A DNA stretch of 64,000 nt from Planomonospora sp. ID82291 (GTDB lineage Bacteria; Actinomycetota; Actinomycetes; Streptosporangiales; Streptosporangiaceae). The position numbers and the translations under genes were made by a program. Under the pieces are notes generated by a model. It saw only the letters and a program-made list of their open reading frames with translations. It was not told where the DNA came from and made no database searches. The DNA lies in contig NZ_JABTEX010000005.1 of assembly GCF_015711645.1 (NCBI RefSeq), positions 62,001 to 126,000 on the forward strand. The letters are read 5' to 3'. Of the stretch, positions 18,969-26,314 are shown in pieces; positions within the stretch are counted from its first letter, which is position 1; each line of letters starts with the position of its first letter.

Positions 18969-20096
18969 ATGGGCACGTCCACCCGCGCCGCCGTCCTCGT
19001 CGAGTCGGGCCGCCCGGCCCCGTACGCCTCGTCGCGCCCCCTGGAGATCATGCCGCTGACGCTGGACGCGCCCGGCCCCGGGGAACTGCTCGTCCGGGTC
19101 CGCGCGGCGGGCCTGTGCCACTCCGACCTGTCGGTGATCGACGGCTCCCGGCTCCGGCCGCTGCCGATGGCCCTCGGCCACGAGGCCGCCGGCGAGGTCG
19201 TGGAGGCCGGGCAGGGCAGCGGGTTCGCCCCCGGCGACCACGTGGTGCTGGCGTTCGTGCCCGCCTGCGGGCACTGCCCGCACTGCGCGGCGGGCCGTCC
19301 CGCGCTGTGCGAGCCGGGCGCCGCGGCCAACGGGAGCGGCACCCTGCTCGGCGGCGGCCTGCGCTTCACCGCCGCCGACGGCACCCGGCCCCGGCACCAC
19401 CTCGGCGTCTCGGCCTTCTCGGAGTACACCGTGGTCTCGGCCCGCTCCGCGGTGAAGGTCGACCCCGGGCTGCCCTTCGAGATCGCCGCCCTGTTCGGCT
19501 GCGCGGTGCTGACGGGAGCGGGGGCCGCGTTCCACGGCGCCCGGGTCTCCCCCGGCGACCGCGTCGCCGTCTTCGGCCTGGGCGGCGTGGGGCTGGCCGC
19601 GCTGCTGGCCGCCAAGGCCGCCGGGGCGGCCACCCTGGTCGCGGTGGACGTGGTCGCCTCCAAGCTGGAGCTGGCGCGCGGGCTCGGCGCGACGCACACC
19701 GTCGCGGGCGGCCCGGACGCCGTGGAGGCGATCCGGGAGATCACCGGCGGCGGGGCGGAGAAGGTCGTCGAGACCACCGGGGTCGTGCCGGTGCTGGAGC
19801 AGGCCTACCGGGCCACCGCGCGGGGCGGCACGACGGTCACCGTCGGCCTGCCCGACCCCTCCCGCGCGCTCACCCTGCCCGCGCTCAGCCTGGTGGCCGA
19901 GGAGCGCACGCTGCGCGGCAGCTACCTCGGCTCGTGCGTGCCGCGCCGGGACGTGCCGCGCTTCGTCGGCATGTACCGCGCCGGGGTCCTCCCGGTGGAC
20001 GCCCTGCTCTCGCACCGGCTTACGCTGGATGAGGTGAACGAGGGCTTCGACCGCCTGCACACCGGCGAGGCGGTCCGCCAGGTGATCGTCATGTGA
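18969..20096 (+). CDS. Zinc-dependent alcohol dehydrogenase (MDR superfamily)
   Basis: A 375-residue medium-chain dehydrogenase. Catalytic zinc ligands are C50 (GLCHSD), H71 with E72 (GHEAAG) and the later GCAVLTG cysteine. Structural zinc ligands are C100, C103, C106 and C114 (CGHCPHC). The NAD(P) motif is GLGGVG, followed by VAVDVVASKLELA. The profile is that of class III-like or NAD-dependent primary alcohol dehydrogenases of actinomycetes. The ATG is adjacent to the thioesterase stop, so the pair probably handles a CoA-thioester or alcohol/aldehyde substrate together; this is inference. Confidence 0.92.
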   Translation: MGTSTRAAVLVESGRPAPYASSRPLEIMPLTLDAPGPGELLVRVRAAGLCHSDLSVIDGSRLRPLPMALGHEAAGEVVEAGQGSGFAPGDHVVLAFVPACGHCPHCAAGRPALCEPGAAANGSGTLLGGGLRFTAADGTRPRHHLGVSAFSEYTVVSARSAVKVDPGLPFEIAALFGCAVLTGAGAAFHGARVSPGDRVAVFGLGGVGLAALLAAKAAGAATLVAVDVVASKLELARGLGATHTVAGGPDAVEAIREITGGGAEKVVETTGVVPVLEQAYRATARGGTTVTVGLPDPSRALTLPALSLVAEERTLRGSYLGSCVPRRDVPRFVGMYRAGVLPVDALLSHRLTLDEVNEGFDRLHTGEAVRQVIVM

Positions 20097-20106
20097 CAGG
20101 AGGGCG

Positions 20107-20592
20107 ATGCAGACCTTCCTCCCCTACCCGGACTTCGACGCCACCGCGCGCGTCCTGGACCCGCTGCGCCTCGGCAAGCAGCGGGTCGAGACGCTGCAGA
20201 TCCTGCGCGCGCTGACCGTCCACGGGTACGGCTGGCGCCACCACCCCGCGGTGAAGATGTGGGCCGGCTACGAGGAGGCCCTGGTCCGCTACGGCCTGCA
20301 GATCTGCGGCCACTGGTGCTCCACCGGCCGGGCCGACACCTGCTCGGCCACGATGGCCGGAGAGCTGGCCGAGCGCTGCGGCATCGGCGCCCCCCGCTCC
20401 CAGCCGGAGCTCGGAGCGGCCGGGGAGCTGCCGCCCTGGCTGGGGGACCCGGCCTTCCACCGCAGCCACCGCTCGTCGCTGCTGCGCAAGGCCCCCGAGC
20501 TGTACCGCCCGGCCTTCGGCGGCGAGCCGGACGACCTGCCGTACGTCTGGCCCGCCTCCGACCGCCCTCCCTCGTGCCCGCCGCCCGGCTGA
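20107..20592 (+). CDS. MSMEG_6728-family protein (Pyr_excise/endonuclease V-like)
   Basis: A 161-residue protein of the actinobacterial MSMEG_6728 family, distantly related to the T4 endonuclease V-type pyrimidine-dimer glycosylase fold. The opening MQTFLPYPDFDATARVLD and LRLGKQRVETLQILRAL, then HHPAVKMWAGYEEALVRYG, and the late HRSHRSSLLRK are the conserved blocks. Residues such as the N-terminal Thr3 and the central Glu/Lys would be candidates for glycosylase chemistry, but activity in this family is unproven to my knowledge. It starts 10 bp after the dehydrogenase stop, with AGGAGG upstream, so it may be the last gene of that operon. Confidence 0.8.
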   Translation: MQTFLPYPDFDATARVLDPLRLGKQRVETLQILRALTVHGYGWRHHPAVKMWAGYEEALVRYGLQICGHWCSTGRADTCSATMAGELAERCGIGAPRSQPELGAAGELPPWLGDPAFHRSHRSSLLRKAPELYRPAFGGEPDDLPYVWPASDRPPSCPPPG

Positions 20593-20685
20593 CGGGTCAC
20601 CGGAGCGATACGACGTTCGTCTTCATGTACGTTCATCCGCTTTCACGCGTTTCAGCAGGCCGCGGCGCGGTCACCGTCCGGCGGG

Positions 20686-20715
20686 TTGACACGCTCGCGG
20701 ATCGGCTTCTAGGTT
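20686..20715 (+). promoter_or_regulatory. Predicted promoter of the pectinesterase gene
   Basis: A perfect -35 TTGACA at 20686-20691 is 18 nt from a weak -10 TAGGTT at 20710-20715. GTTGAC (20685-20690) has an inverted partner GTCAAC at 20730-20735 downstream of the start site, which may form an operator. The 20593-20740 region is AT-rich for this genome. Confidence 0.5.
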
Positions 20716-20787
20716 TCGGGCACCCAAAAGTCAACATATCGCCCATCTGGCACAGAACCCCGCCCGTTCCACCCCCCAGGAGAGCGC

Positions 20788-22233
20788 ATGCCCCTTCCCC
20801 CCAGGACCCGACTGCGCGCGGGAGCGACCGCCGTCGCGGCGGTGTCCGCGCTCGTCGTGCTCCAGTCCCCCGCCCGGGCCGCGGCCCCCGCCGACGGCGG
20901 AACCTACCGGCTCAGCGTCACCAAGAGCGGCAAATGCCTCGACGTGGTGGCCGGCTCCAAGGACAACGGCGCCCTGCTGCAGCAGTGGGGCTGCACCGAC
21001 GCCGCCTGGCAGCGGTTCACCCTCAAGGCCGCCGGGTCCGGCGTCTACAACCTTGTTAACGCTAACAGCGGGCGCTGCGTCGACGTCCCCGGCGGCTCCA
21101 CCGCCTCCGGCACCCGCCTGCAGCAGTGGGGCTGCGGCGACGGCACCAAGCCCAACCAGCAGTGGCGCCTGACCGCCTCCGGCAGCGGCACCTACCAGAT
21201 CGTCAACGTCGCCAGCGGACTGTGCATGAGCGACCAGGGCGCCTCCACCGCCTCCGGCGCGGCGATCATCCAGGAGACCTGCACCCACAACACCAACAAG
21301 CAGTGGCGCTTCACCCCCGCCACCGGCGGCACGCCGTCTCCGGGCACGGGGACCGCCCCCACCGTGGCGGCCGACGGCACCGGGAAGTACCGTACGGTGC
21401 AGGCCGCGATCGACGCGGTGCCGGCGAACAACACCAAGCGCGTGGTGATCACCGTCAAGCCCGGCACCTACCGCGAGGTCGTCACCGTCGACAAGCCCTT
21501 CGTCACCCTGCAGGGCCTGGGCTCCTCGCCGTCCCAGACGGTGATCGTCAACAACCGGTCGGCCGGCAGCCACGGCACCTCCGGCAGCTACACCGCGGTC
21601 GTGTCGGGCCGCGACTTCACCGCGACCAACCTCACGATCTCCAACGACTTCGACGAGACCTCCACCTCCAGCGGCCACCAGGCCGTGGCGCTGCGCCTGG
21701 ACGGCGACCGCACCACCCTGACCGGCGTGCGCGTCCTGGGCGACCAGGACACCCTGCTGGTCAACGACTCCGCCCGCGCCTACGTCAAGGGCTCCTACAT
21801 CGAGGGCACCGTCGACTTCGTCTTCGGCGGCGGCACCGCCGTCTTCCACGACTGCGACATCTACGAGAAGCGCAGCACCGGCGGCCCGATCACCGCGGCC
21901 AGCACGGCGGCGGGCAAGCCCTACGGCTTCCTGTTCTACCGGTCCCGGATCACCGGGGCCAAGGCGAGCACCACCACCCTGGGCCGGCCCTGGCGACCGG
22001 ACGCGCAGGTGCTCTACCGGGAGTCCACGCTCAGCTCGACCATCAAGACCGCGCAGCCGTGGACCGACATGTCGGGCAACTCCTGGAAGAACGCCCGCTT
22101 CTTCGAATACCGGAACACCGGGGCGGGAGCCGGGACGAACGCCAACCGGCCGCAGCTCAGCGACGCGCAGGCCGCGAACCACACCCCGCAGAAGTACCTG
22201 GCCGGCTCCGACGGCTGGAACCCCCTCGGCTGA
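20788..22233 (+). CDS. Secreted pectinesterase with N-terminal ricin-B lectin (CBM13) domain
   Basis: A 481-residue exported enzyme. A Sec signal peptide (residues 1 to about 31) ends in ARA. A ricin-B lectin domain at about 38-175 has three QxW-type repeats (QQWGCTDAAWQRF, QQWGCGDGTKPNQQWR, NKQWRF). A short Thr/Pro linker follows, then a carbohydrate esterase 8 domain with GKYRTVQAAIDAVP, GTYREVV, GHQAVALR, GDQDTLL (catalytic Asp), DFVFGGG (second Asp) and LGRPW (Arg). It demethylates pectin outside the cell. The ATG at 20788 has GGAGAG upstream. The lectin-coding DNA is 98% identical to that in the next gene. Its stop codon is inside a tandem repeat. Confidence 0.95.
   Translation: MPLPPRTRLRAGATAVAAVSALVVLQSPARAAAPADGGTYRLSVTKSGKCLDVVAGSKDNGALLQQWGCTDAAWQRFTLKAAGSGVYNLVNANSGRCVDVPGGSTASGTRLQQWGCGDGTKPNQQWRLTASGSGTYQIVNVASGLCMSDQGASTASGAAIIQETCTHNTNKQWRFTPATGGTPSPGTGTAPTVAADGTGKYRTVQAAIDAVPANNTKRVVITVKPGTYREVVTVDKPFVTLQGLGSSPSQTVIVNNRSAGSHGTSGSYTAVVSGRDFTATNLTISNDFDETSTSSGHQAVALRLDGDRTTLTGVRVLGDQDTLLVNDSARAYVKGSYIEGTVDFVFGGGTAVFHDCDIYEKRSTGGPITAASTAAGKPYGFLFYRSRITGAKASTTTLGRPWRPDAQVLYRESTLSSTIKTAQPWTDMSGNSWKNARFFEYRNTGAGAGTNANRPQLSDAQAANHTPQKYLAGSDGWNPLG
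20881..21339 (+). repeat. Lectin-domain DNA duplicated in the next gene (copy 1)
   Basis: 459 bp here match 22471-22929 with ten substitutions by eye, six of them in a 12-nt patch around 21054-21067 where copy 1 reads CTTGTTAACGCTAAC, unusually AT-rich for this gene. Flanking DNA on both sides is unrelated, so the homology ends sharply at the domain edges. Confidence 0.93.
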
Positions 22234-22337
22234 GCCTCCTCGGCTAAACCCCCTCGGCTGAGCCCTCCTCGGCTAAACCCCCTCGGCTGAGCCCTCCTCG
22301 GCCGAGACCCCCTCGGCTGAGCCCTCCTCGGCCGAGA
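22221..22337 (+). repeat. 28-30-bp tandem repeat x4 between pectinase genes
   Basis: Units are 22221-22248, 22249-22277, 22278-22307 and 22308-22337, alternating TAAA and CGAGA variants at the unit end. The pectinesterase TGA (22231-22233) is in the first unit. The array fills the spacer up to the ribosome site of the pectate lyase. Confidence 0.93.
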
Positions 22338-22371
22338 CCCCCTTCCCCCACACCACCGGGAGCAGCACATC

Positions 22372-23862
22372 ATGCGTTTCACCAGGCCGCGGTCCCCCCT
22401 GGCCGCCGCCGCGGCGGTCCTCCCCCTGACCGCCGCCGCGGTCGCGCTCACCTCCGCGCCCGCCCAGGCCGCGGCCCCCGCCGACGGCGGAACCTACCAG
22501 CTCAGCGTCACCAAGAGCGGCAAATGCCTCGACGTGGTGGCCGGATCCAAGGACAACGGCGCCCTGCTGCAGCAGTGGGGCTGCACCGACGCCGCCTGGC
22601 AGCGGTTCACCCTCAAGCCCGCCGGATCCGGCGTCTACAACCTGGTCAACGAGGGCAGCGGGCGCTGCGTCGACGTCCCCGGCGGCTCCACCGCCTCCGG
22701 CACCCGCCTGCAGCAGTGGGGCTGCGGCGACGGCACCAAGCCCAACCAGCAGTGGCGCCTGACCGCCTCCGGCAGCGGCACCTACCAGATCGTCAACGTC
22801 GCCAGCGGACTGTGCATGAGCGACCAGGGCGCCTCCACCGCCTCCGGCGCGGCGATCATCCAGGAGACCTGCACCCACAACACCAACAAGCAGTGGCGCT
22901 TCACCCCCGCCACCGGCGGCACGCCGTCCCCCGCGCCGACCGCGCCCACCGGGCGCACCTGGCCGGACACCGCCGACGGGTTCGCCGCCACCGGCGGCAT
23001 GGGCGTCGGCACCACCACCGGCGGCGCCGCCGGCTCCACGGTCACCGTCACCACCTACGCCGACCTGGTCAAGTACGCCACCGCCAAGGCCCCCTACGTC
23101 ATCCGCGTCAACGGCGCCATCACCGTCACCCCCAAGGGCACCGAGATCAAGGTCGCCTCCGGCAAGACCATCGTCGGCGTCGGCACCAAGGGCCACATCG
23201 TGGGCGGCGGCTTCTTCCTCGGGTCCGGCGTCAACAACGTGATCATCCGGAACCTGACCATCCGCGACACCCGGATGGCCGACGACGACCCCGACGACAA
23301 GGTCTACGACTACGACGGCATCCAGATGGACGGCGCGCACCACGTCTGGATCGACCACAACCACATCACCCGGATGAACGACGGCCTGATCGACAGCCGC
23401 AAGGACACCAGCCACGTCACCGTGTCCTGGAACATCCTGTCGGACAACAACAAGGCCTTCGGCATCGGCTGGACCGACAACGTGACGTCCCGCCTGACGA
23501 TCCACCACAACTGGATCCGCGACACCAACCAGCGCAACCCCAGCACCGACAACGTCGCCTACGCGCACCTCTACAACAACCACCTGCAGAACGTCGCCTC
23601 GTACGGCAACTACGCCCGCGGCGGCACCAGGATGGTGCTCGAGAACAGCTACTTCGACAAGGTCAAGGACCCCTACTACCGGGACGACACCGCCCAGCTG
23701 CGCCAGTCCGGCAGCGTCGTGGTGAACTCCACCGGGCAGCGGGAGACCGGCGGCTCGGCGTTCGACCCGCGCTCGTTCTACTCCTACACGCTCGACCCGG
23801 CCGCCGACGTCCCCGCGCTGCTGCGCACCCACGCGGGACCGCAGGCCGGGATCGGCCTGTAG
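22372..23862 (+). CDS. Secreted pectate lyase (PL1) with N-terminal ricin-B lectin domain
   Basis: A 496-residue exported enzyme. The signal peptide (1 to about 32) ends AQA. The ricin-B lectin domain covers about 38-170 and is nearly identical to that of the upstream pectinesterase. The polysaccharide lyase family 1 beta-helix runs from about 185 to the end, with NLTIRDTRM, DYDGIQMDGAHHVWIDHN, DGLIDSRKDTSHVTVSWN, NQRNPS and a C-terminal Tyr/Asp-rich turn region. It cleaves de-esterified pectin by beta-elimination, so it works on the product of the pectinesterase. GGGAGCAG precedes the ATG. The two genes are probably cotranscribed across the repeat array. Confidence 0.95.
   Translation: MRFTRPRSPLAAAAAVLPLTAAAVALTSAPAQAAAPADGGTYQLSVTKSGKCLDVVAGSKDNGALLQQWGCTDAAWQRFTLKPAGSGVYNLVNEGSGRCVDVPGGSTASGTRLQQWGCGDGTKPNQQWRLTASGSGTYQIVNVASGLCMSDQGASTASGAAIIQETCTHNTNKQWRFTPATGGTPSPAPTAPTGRTWPDTADGFAATGGMGVGTTTGGAAGSTVTVTTYADLVKYATAKAPYVIRVNGAITVTPKGTEIKVASGKTIVGVGTKGHIVGGGFFLGSGVNNVIIRNLTIRDTRMADDDPDDKVYDYDGIQMDGAHHVWIDHNHITRMNDGLIDSRKDTSHVTVSWNILSDNNKAFGIGWTDNVTSRLTIHHNWIRDTNQRNPSTDNVAYAHLYNNHLQNVASYGNYARGGTRMVLENSYFDKVKDPYYRDDTAQLRQSGSVVVNSTGQRETGGSAFDPRSFYSYTLDPAADVPALLRTHAGPQAGIGL
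22471..22929 (+). repeat. Lectin-domain DNA duplicated from the previous gene (copy 2)
   Basis: Partner of 20881-21339; the offset is exactly 1590 bp with no indels. Of about ten differences, four are scattered single changes; the last roughly 270 bp of the module appear identical. Confidence 0.93.
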
Positions 23863-23879
23863 GACGAGCGGCCTTCCCT

Positions 23880-23913
23880 GCCGGACGGCGGCCCCGCCCG
23901 GCCGCCGTCCGGC
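23880..23913 (+). terminator. Terminator hairpin after pectate lyase
   Basis: Perfect 14-bp arms (23880-23893 and 23900-23913) with a 6-nt loop, 17 nt after the stop. There is no T-tract; the long GC stem is typical of actinomycete terminators. Confidence 0.75.
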
Positions 23914-23979
23914 GCCCCGCCCCGTCCGGCCACCGCTCCCCCGGCCGGTCACCGCTCAGCGGCCGGCCCCGTCCCCCCA

Positions 23980-24027
23980 GGGAATCACTCTGCCCGGGAA
24001 TCACTCTGCCCGGGAATCACTCTGCCC
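23980..24027. repeat. 16-bp tandem repeat x3 across the flavoenzyme stop
   Basis: Three exact copies of GGGAATCACTCTGCCC. Read on the minus strand, the flavoenzyme coding region enters the array and stops at 24003-24001 inside the middle unit. Confidence 0.95.
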
Positions 24028-25623
24028 GGGGACCAGCACGCCCGGATTGAGCACGCCCTCCGGGTCGAGACGCTCCTTGATCCCGCGCAGGACCTCCACA
24101 CCCAGCTCGCCGATCTCCGCGGCGTAGGCCTCGCGGTGGTCGCGGCCGACGCCGTGGTGGTGCGAGATCGTGCCGCCCGCCGCGACGATCGCCTCGTTCG
24201 CCGCCCGTTTGGCCGCCTCCCACTGGGCGACCGGGTCACCGCTCTGCGCCGTGACGACGGTGAAGTACAGCGAGGCGCCGGTGCCGTACACGTGGGAGAC
24301 GTGGCACATCACCAGCGGTGAGCCGAGCGCGCCGTGCAGCGCCAGCCGTACGGCGTCGTAGAGGCGGGGCAGGCCGGACCAGAAGGCGGCCGTCTCCAGC
24401 GTCTCCACGGTGGCCCCGGCGGCCAGCAGCGCGTCACGCAGGTAGGGGGCCGCATAGCGGCCGTGCGCCCAGGACTCGCCGGGCCCGGGTCCCAGGCAGG
24501 TCCCGCCGAGGCCGGTCAGCACCGCGGCGGCCCGGTCACGGCGCCCGGCCGCCTCGGACGCCTCCCCCTCGTAGCCGGCGATCACCAGGCAGCCCCCCTC
24601 GGCCGGCGCGCCGCCGATCTCGCCCGGTCGGGCCAGGCCGATCATCGTCTCGGTCTCGTCGGACAGGCGCAGGACGGTGGGCACCGGGCCGTCCTGGGCC
24701 AGGCGCCGCAGCGCGGCCGTGCCCTCGGCGAACGAGGCGAACCGCCAGCCCTCGTAGATCCGGGCGGCGGGGGCCGGCCGTACCCGCAGCCGGAGCGAGG
24801 TGATCACTCCGAAGGCGCCCTCCGAGCCGAGCACCACCTGGCGCAGGTCCGGCCCGGCCGCGGACTTGGGCGCGCGGCCCAGCTCCAGGGTGCCGCGCGG
24901 GGTGGCCGCGGTCAGGCCGACGACCATGTCGTCGAAGCGGCCGTACCCGGCGGAGGCCTGGCCGCTGGAGCGGGCCGCGGCGAAGCCGCCCAGCGTCGCG
25001 TACTCGAACGACTGGGGGAAGTGGCCCAGCGTCAGGCCCCGGGCGGCGAGCAGCTCCTCGGCCTGCGGCGCGCGCAGGCCGGGCTCCAGCTCCGCGACCA
25101 TGGACTCGGCGTCCACGGCGACCAGCCGGTTCAGCCGGGCCAGATCGAGGGCGACCACTCCGGCGAAGCCCGCGCGGGCGGGGGTCAGGCCGCCGACGAC
25201 GGAGGTGCCCCCGCCGAACGGGACCACCGCGACCCGGTGCGCGGCGCAGATCCGCAGCAGCTCCAGCACCTCGGCGTGCGAGCCGGGCAGCACCACCGCG
25301 TCGGGCGCGTCGGAGCCGTCCCCGGCGCGCAGGCGCAGCAGGTCGGGCGTGGACTTTCCCCGGGTGCGCCGGATCCGCGCCTCGTCGTCGCAGCGCACGT
25401 GGTCGGGGCCGACCGCGCCGCGCAGCTCGTCGAGGACCCGCTCGGGCAGGGCCGGGGCGGGCAGCCGCACCTCCTCCAGCCGCACCGCGGGGGCCGCGGG
25501 CGGGCGCACGCCCAGCAGGTCGGCCAGCAGTCCGCGGACCGGTCCGGGCAGCTCGGCGGCCCGCGCGGGGTCGCCCCAACCGGACCAGAGCATCGGTTCG
25601 GCGGTGGTCTTCGGAGTCTCCAC
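24001..25623 (-). CDS. FAD-binding oxidase resembling alkyldihydroxyacetonephosphate synthase
   Basis: A 540-residue PCMH/VAO-type flavoprotein. The FAD region reads RRTRGKSTPDLLRLR, then VAVVPFGGGTSVVGGLTP and GFAAARSSGQASAGYGRFDD. The C-terminal GGTISHHHGVGRDHREAYA is the active-site His-rich loop of alkyl-DHAP synthases. Glycolate or D-lactate oxidases lack that HHH loop, so the ADPS group is preferred. The GTG at 25623 gives the N-terminus VETPKTTAEP expected for relatives; ATG at 25641 would collide with the divergent tetR start. Its neighbour glpD makes dihydroxyacetone phosphate, a link to glycerolipid chemistry. The C-terminus ends in repeat-encoded residues. Confidence 0.85.
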   Translation of the reverse strand: METPKTTAEPMLWSGWGDPARAAELPGPVRGLLADLLGVRPPAAPAVRLEEVRLPAPALPERVLDELRGAVGPDHVRCDDEARIRRTRGKSTPDLLRLRAGDGSDAPDAVVLPGSHAEVLELLRICAAHRVAVVPFGGGTSVVGGLTPARAGFAGVVALDLARLNRLVAVDAESMVAELEPGLRAPQAEELLAARGLTLGHFPQSFEYATLGGFAAARSSGQASAGYGRFDDMVVGLTAATPRGTLELGRAPKSAAGPDLRQVVLGSEGAFGVITSLRLRVRPAPAARIYEGWRFASFAEGTAALRRLAQDGPVPTVLRLSDETETMIGLARPGEIGGAPAEGGCLVIAGYEGEASEAAGRRDRAAAVLTGLGGTCLGPGPGESWAHGRYAAPYLRDALLAAGATVETLETAAFWSGLPRLYDAVRLALHGALGSPLVMCHVSHVYGTGASLYFTVVTAQSGDPVAQWEAAKRAANEAIVAAGGTISHHHGVGRDHREAYAAEIGELGVEVLRGIKERLDPEGVLNPGVLVPGQSDSRAE

Positions 25624-25631
25624 CCCTACAC

Positions 25632-25658
25632 TGTGACACATGACGTCCAACCGTCACA
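25632..25658. promoter_or_regulatory. Compact divergent start region, possible TetR operator
   Basis: Only 16 bp separate the divergent GTG (25623) and ATG (25640). TGTGAC (25632-25637) and GTCACA (25653-25658) form an inverted repeat over the tetR start codon. Such a short gap implies leaderless or overlapping transcripts. Confidence 0.4.
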
Positions 25659-26314
25659 ACGACATCGGCCCGGCGAAGGGCTCCACCGACGCGCTCCTCG
25701 ACGCGGCCCGCGAGGTCGTGCTCGCCGTCGGGGTGCGGCGCACCACGCTCACCGACGTGGCGCGCCGGGCGGGGCTGTCGCGGATGACCGTCTACCGCCA
25801 CTGGCCCGACGTGCGGAGCCTGGTCGCCGACCTGATGACCCGCGAGTGGGTCGAGGTCGCGGGCCGCTTCGCCGGCGACGACCCGGTCACCGCCGCCGTC
25901 GGGGCGGTCCGGGCGCTGCGCGGCCACCCGCTCTGGCGCAAGATCGTCGAAGTGGACCCCGAGCTGCTCCTGCCGTACCTGCTGGACCGCCGGGGCTCCA
26001 GCCACGACGCCATGCTCGCCCTGATCGAGTCGGCGATCACCCGGGGCCGGACGGCCGGCACCGTACGGCCCGGCGACGCGCGCGCCCAGGCCAGGGCCGT
26101 GCTGCTGACCGCGCAGTCGTTCCTGCTGTCCGGCGCCACCATGCTGGACCCCGCCGCCCCGGACCCGGACGGAGCGGACCCGGACGGAGCGGACCCGGAC
26201 GGAGCGGACCCGGACGGAGCGGACCCGGACGGAGCGGCGGGGTCCGGCCCGGTCACCGAGGACGCGCTGGACGCCGAACTCACCGCCCTCCTGGAGAGGT
26301 ACCTGTCGCCTTGA
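25640..26314 (+). CDS. TetR/AcrR family regulator
   Basis: A 224-residue repressor. The N-terminal helix-turn-helix is at about residues 17-62 (LLDAAREVVLAVGVRRTTLTDVARRAG, then LSRMTVYRHWPDVRSLVADL). The ligand domain follows. Near the C-terminus five copies of Pro-Asp-Gly-Ala-Asp are encoded by a 15-bp tandem repeat (26161-26235); this linker is absent from the fold and strongly acidic. The stop overlaps the glpD start in TTGA. The regulator is divergent from the ADPS-like gene, so it probably controls both directions in response to a lipid or glycerol intermediate. Confidence 0.9.
   Translation: MTSNRHNDIGPAKGSTDALLDAAREVVLAVGVRRTTLTDVARRAGLSRMTVYRHWPDVRSLVADLMTREWVEVAGRFAGDDPVTAAVGAVRALRGHPLWRKIVEVDPELLLPYLLDRRGSSHDAMLALIESAITRGRTAGTVRPGDARAQARAVLLTAQSFLLSGATMLDPAAPDPDGADPDGADPDGADPDGADPDGAAGSGPVTEDALDAELTALLERYLSP
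26161..26235 (+). repeat. 15-bp tandem repeat x5 inside tetR
   Basis: Five exact copies of GGACCCGGACGGAGC encode an in-frame pentapeptide array near the TetR C-terminus. The unit length is a multiple of three, so copy-number change keeps the frame. Confidence 0.95.

Noticed and set aside
21054..21067. GTTAACGCTAAC patch considered as an attachment or recombination site
   Set aside because: It is in frame within the lectin domain and has no matching partner or integrase nearby; it is better explained as a divergent patch between duplicated modules.
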